Assembly (NCBI GenBank): GCA_013813185.1
Contig: JACCSD010000279.1
Location: forward strand, 1-8,224
DNA length: 8,224 bases
Direction: 5' to 3'
Origin: Burkholderiaceae bacterium
GTDB taxonomy: Bacteria > Pseudomonadota > Gammaproteobacteria > Burkholderiales > Burkholderiaceae_F
In this document: positions 6,590-8,224 of the stretch, piece after piece
Position numbering within the stretch: position 1 is the first letter of the stretch
How the letters are laid out: every line of letters starts with the position of its first letter
Notes under the pieces: generated by a model
The model's input: only the letters and a program-made list of their open reading frames with translations
Databases searched by the model: none
Told to the model about the DNA's origin: nothing
Program-made: the position numbers and the translations under genes

Positions 6590-7396
6590 ATGGGCGCTAT
6601 CGATATAGCAGAAACTGACCTGTCCACCGGCGGCGAAGTGCGGCTGGCGGCGCGTGCCGGCCGCCTGCACGATCACACCAGCGGCCATGCGCCGGACTAT
6701 GTGCAAGCCAATCTGATGATCGTGCCGCGCGCGCTGGCTTATGACTTTCTGTTGTATTGCCAACGCAACCCGAAGCCGTGTCCGCTGCTGGCGGTAAGCG
6801 ATGTCGGCGAATCTCGCCTGGCAAAGCTCGGCGCCGATCTCGATGTGCGCACCGACGTGCCCCGCTACCGCGTGTGGCGTCACGGCGAACTCGCGGACGA
6901 GCCATCGGATATCTCGTCGCTCTGGCGCGACGATCTCGTGGCCTTTGCGATCGGCTGCTCGTTTTCGTTCGAACAGGCGATCATGGCAGCGGGCGTTCCA
7001 TTGCGGCATGTCGCGCGGGGCGACAATGTTGCGATGTTCAGGACCTCGATCGCGACCGCCCCAGCCGGCGCGTTCCACGGCCCGCTGGTGGTGACGATGC
7101 GGCCGTTCGCTCCGGCCGACGCCGTGCGCGCGGTGCAGATCACATCGCGCTTTCCGAACGTGCATGGTGCACCGGTGCATCTGGGCGATGCGTCTGCCAT
7201 CGGCATCGACGACATCTCCCGCCCCGACTTCGGCGATCCTATCGACGTGCATACCGGCGAATTGCCGGTGTTCTGGGCCTGCGGTGTCACGCCGCAGGCT
7301 GCGGTAATGGCGGCCCGGCCCGAGTTCTGCATCACGCATGCCCCGGGTTGCATGCTGGTGACAGATTTAAAGAACGAACAGCTCGCATCCCTTTGA
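6590..7396 (+). CDS. DUF1445/YcsI-family putative hydro-lyase (D-glutamate cyclase-like)
   Basis: Belongs to the family annotated as putative hydro-lyase (UPF0317; B. subtilis YcsI), also present as one domain of the mammalian mitochondrial D-glutamate cyclase that forms 5-oxo-D-proline. Whether the stand-alone bacterial proteins have that activity is not something I can confirm. Family landmarks counted from the ATG at 6590: HAPDYVQANLMIVP at 33-46, FLLYCQRNPKPCPLLAVS at 53-70, GADLDVRTDVPRYRV at 81-95, GCSFSFE at 122-128, GPLVVTMRP at 164-172 and FCITHAPGCMLVTDL at 246-260. A TTG at 6554 directly after the LysR stop would add 12 residues. I prefer the ATG because it gives 268 residues, close to the family norm, although its ribosome site is weak. 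It lies 36 bases after the LysR gene and 23 before the second binding-protein gene, so the three are probably one operon. Likely cytosolic, with no signal peptide. Confidence 0.9.
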   Translation: MGAIDIAETDLSTGGEVRLAARAGRLHDHTSGHAPDYVQANLMIVPRALAYDFLLYCQRNPKPCPLLAVSDVGESRLAKLGADLDVRTDVPRYRVWRHGELADEPSDISSLWRDDLVAFAIGCSFSFEQAIMAAGVPLRHVARGDNVAMFRTSIATAPAGAFHGPLVVTMRPFAPADAVRAVQITSRFPNVHGAPVHLGDASAIGIDDISRPDFGDPIDVHTGELPVFWACGVTPQAAVMAARPEFCITHAPGCMLVTDLKNEQLASL

Positions 7397-7408
7397 CCAC
7401 GCTTTGAT

Positions 7409-7412
7409 GGAG
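7409..7412 (+). promoter_or_regulatory. Ribosome binding site of the second TRAP binding-protein gene
   Basis: GGAG at 7409-7412 lies 7 bases before the ATG at 7420. It decides this start over the ATG at 7407, which is in another frame and is not preceded by a purine-rich site. Confidence 0.7.
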
Positions 7413-7419
7413 AACTCAG

Positions 7420-8224
7420 ATGAAACGCCACGCCCTTAGCTTGATTGCTGCTGTTTTCGCCACCGGCGCCGCGATCGACGTTGCTGCGCAAGCCCTGCCG
7501 AAGACGCACTTGCGCGTCGTCGGCTCGATTTCCAGCCTGCCGCAATACAAGGAATACGAAGTGCCGTTCTGGACCAAGCAGCTCGCCGAGAAATCGAACG
7601 GCGCGGTGACTGCCGAGATCAAGGGCTTCAACGAGATGGGTCTGAAGGGCCCCGAGGTGTTGCGGCTGATGGGGCAGGGCGTGATGGAGATCGGGGCGAC
7701 CGTGGTCGCCTATCTTGCGGCCGACGATCCGGCCAACGAGATGGTCGATGTCGCCGGCCTGCTGCCCGACGTGGAAACCGCGCGCAAGGTGACCGACGCG
7801 CTGCGTCCTGTTTACGAGAAGTTGTACCGCGAGAAATTCAATGTGCAACTGCTCGGCTTCGGCACCTATCCGGCGCAGGTGTTCTACTGCAACGGTGAGT
7901 TGAAAGGCCTGGCCGATGTCAAAGGCAAGAAGGTGCGTGTGGCCGGGCGCTCGCAATCCGAGCTGGTCGAGGCGCTCGGCGGAACGCCGGTGACGATGGC
8001 GTTCGGTGAAGTCGTGCCCGCACTGCAGAACAAGACGGTCGATTGCGCGATCACCGGCACGCTGTCGGGCAACGTCGCGAAGTGGCACGAGGTCACCACG
8101 CACCTGCTGGCAATGCCGGTCAGCTGGGGCCAGATCGCTTACGCGGTCAATCTGAAAACGTGGCAGGGCTTCAAGCCCGAGGTGCGCAACTTCATCAGCA
8201 GCGAAGTGAAGTCGCTCGAGAAAA
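7420..8224 (+). CDS. Second TRAP transporter substrate-binding protein (DctP-like), 3' end beyond the window
   Basis: Periplasmic ligand-binding protein for a TRAP importer. My reading gives 268 complete codons from ATG 7420 to the right edge; the family is about 320-370 residues, so the last 60-100 are missing. The N-terminus is a signal peptide: MKRH, a hydrophobic core, then cleavage near VAAQA (21-25). Family features are EVLRLMGQGVMEIGA at 79-93, LKGLADVKGKKVRVAG at 161-176 with the conserved ligand arginine at R173, and GEVVPALQNKTVDCAITGT at 196-214. It is clearly not a copy of the DctP at 4464-5441: the two share the fold's landmarks but little local sequence, so they probably bind different ligands. 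It follows the hydro-lyase gene by 23 bases on the same strand, with a good Shine-Dalgarno. A cognate permease pair may follow outside the window, or it may share the DctQM encoded at 2575-4386. Confidence 0.9.
   Translation, partial: MKRHALSLIAAVFATGAAIDVAAQALPKTHLRVVGSISSLPQYKEYEVPFWTKQLAEKSNGAVTAEIKGFNEMGLKGPEVLRLMGQGVMEIGATVVAYLAADDPANEMVDVAGLLPDVETARKVTDALRPVYEKLYREKFNVQLLGFGTYPAQVFYCNGELKGLADVKGKKVRVAGRSQSELVEALGGTPVTMAFGEVVPALQNKTVDCAITGTLSGNVAKWHEVTTHLLAMPVSWGQIAYAVNLKTWQGFKPEVRNFISSEVKSLEK

Noticed and set aside
6530..7339. A 269-codon minus-strand frame opposite the hydro-lyase
   Set aside because: Antisense shadow of the DUF1445 gene; low-complexity Arg/His-rich translation with no family features.
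6880..8103. A 407-codon minus-strand frame opposite the hydro-lyase and the second binding protein
   Set aside because: It has no domain motifs and a His/Arg/Gln-rich composition typical of the antisense of GC-rich genes; both plus-strand genes in the region are clear family members.

Overview
The window is a gene-dense stretch of a high-GC proteobacterial chromosome. The protein sequences and the compact operons look most like Burkholderiales (beta-proteobacteria). That placement is an impression from the translations, not a computed result. I see no RNA genes, insertion sequences, CRISPR arrays or phage genes. The only non-coding stretch over 100 bases is the 152-base divergent intergenic region at 5442-5593.

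Layout. From 5441 leftwards, on the minus strand, runs one tight operon: a TRAP substrate-binding protein (DctP type, 4464-5441), the small TRAP permease (DctQ, 3877-4386), the large TRAP permease (DctM, 2575-3873), a DadA-family D-amino acid dehydrogenase (1315-2571), and a bifunctional NAD(P)H-hydrate repair enzyme (Nnr/YjeF, 1312 to beyond base 1). Gaps from dctQ onward are only 3, 3 and 2 bases, which suggests translational coupling. The one wider gap, 77 bases between dctP and dctQ, holds a strong hairpin. From 5594 rightwards, on the plus strand, are a LysR-type regulator (5594-6553), a DUF1445/YcsI-family putative hydro-lyase related to D-glutamate cyclase (6590-7396), and a second, unrelated-looking TRAP substrate-binding protein that runs off the right edge (7420-8224).

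How the genes may work together. The LysR protein, reading away from the TRAP operon, probably controls one or both arms through dyads in the shared intergenic region. The TRAP system would import an organic or amino acid. DadA would oxidatively deaminate a D-amino acid to the 2-oxo acid on the inner face of the membrane. The DUF1445 protein, whose relatives occur with 5-oxoprolinase genes and in the mammalian D-glutamate cyclase, would act on a related compound. The inferred theme is uptake and breakdown of a D-amino acid or cyclised derivative such as D-glutamate or 5-oxo-D-proline. No substrate can be read from the sequence. Two different substrate-binding proteins flank one visible permease pair, so either the system has two ligands or a second permease pair lies beyond the right edge.
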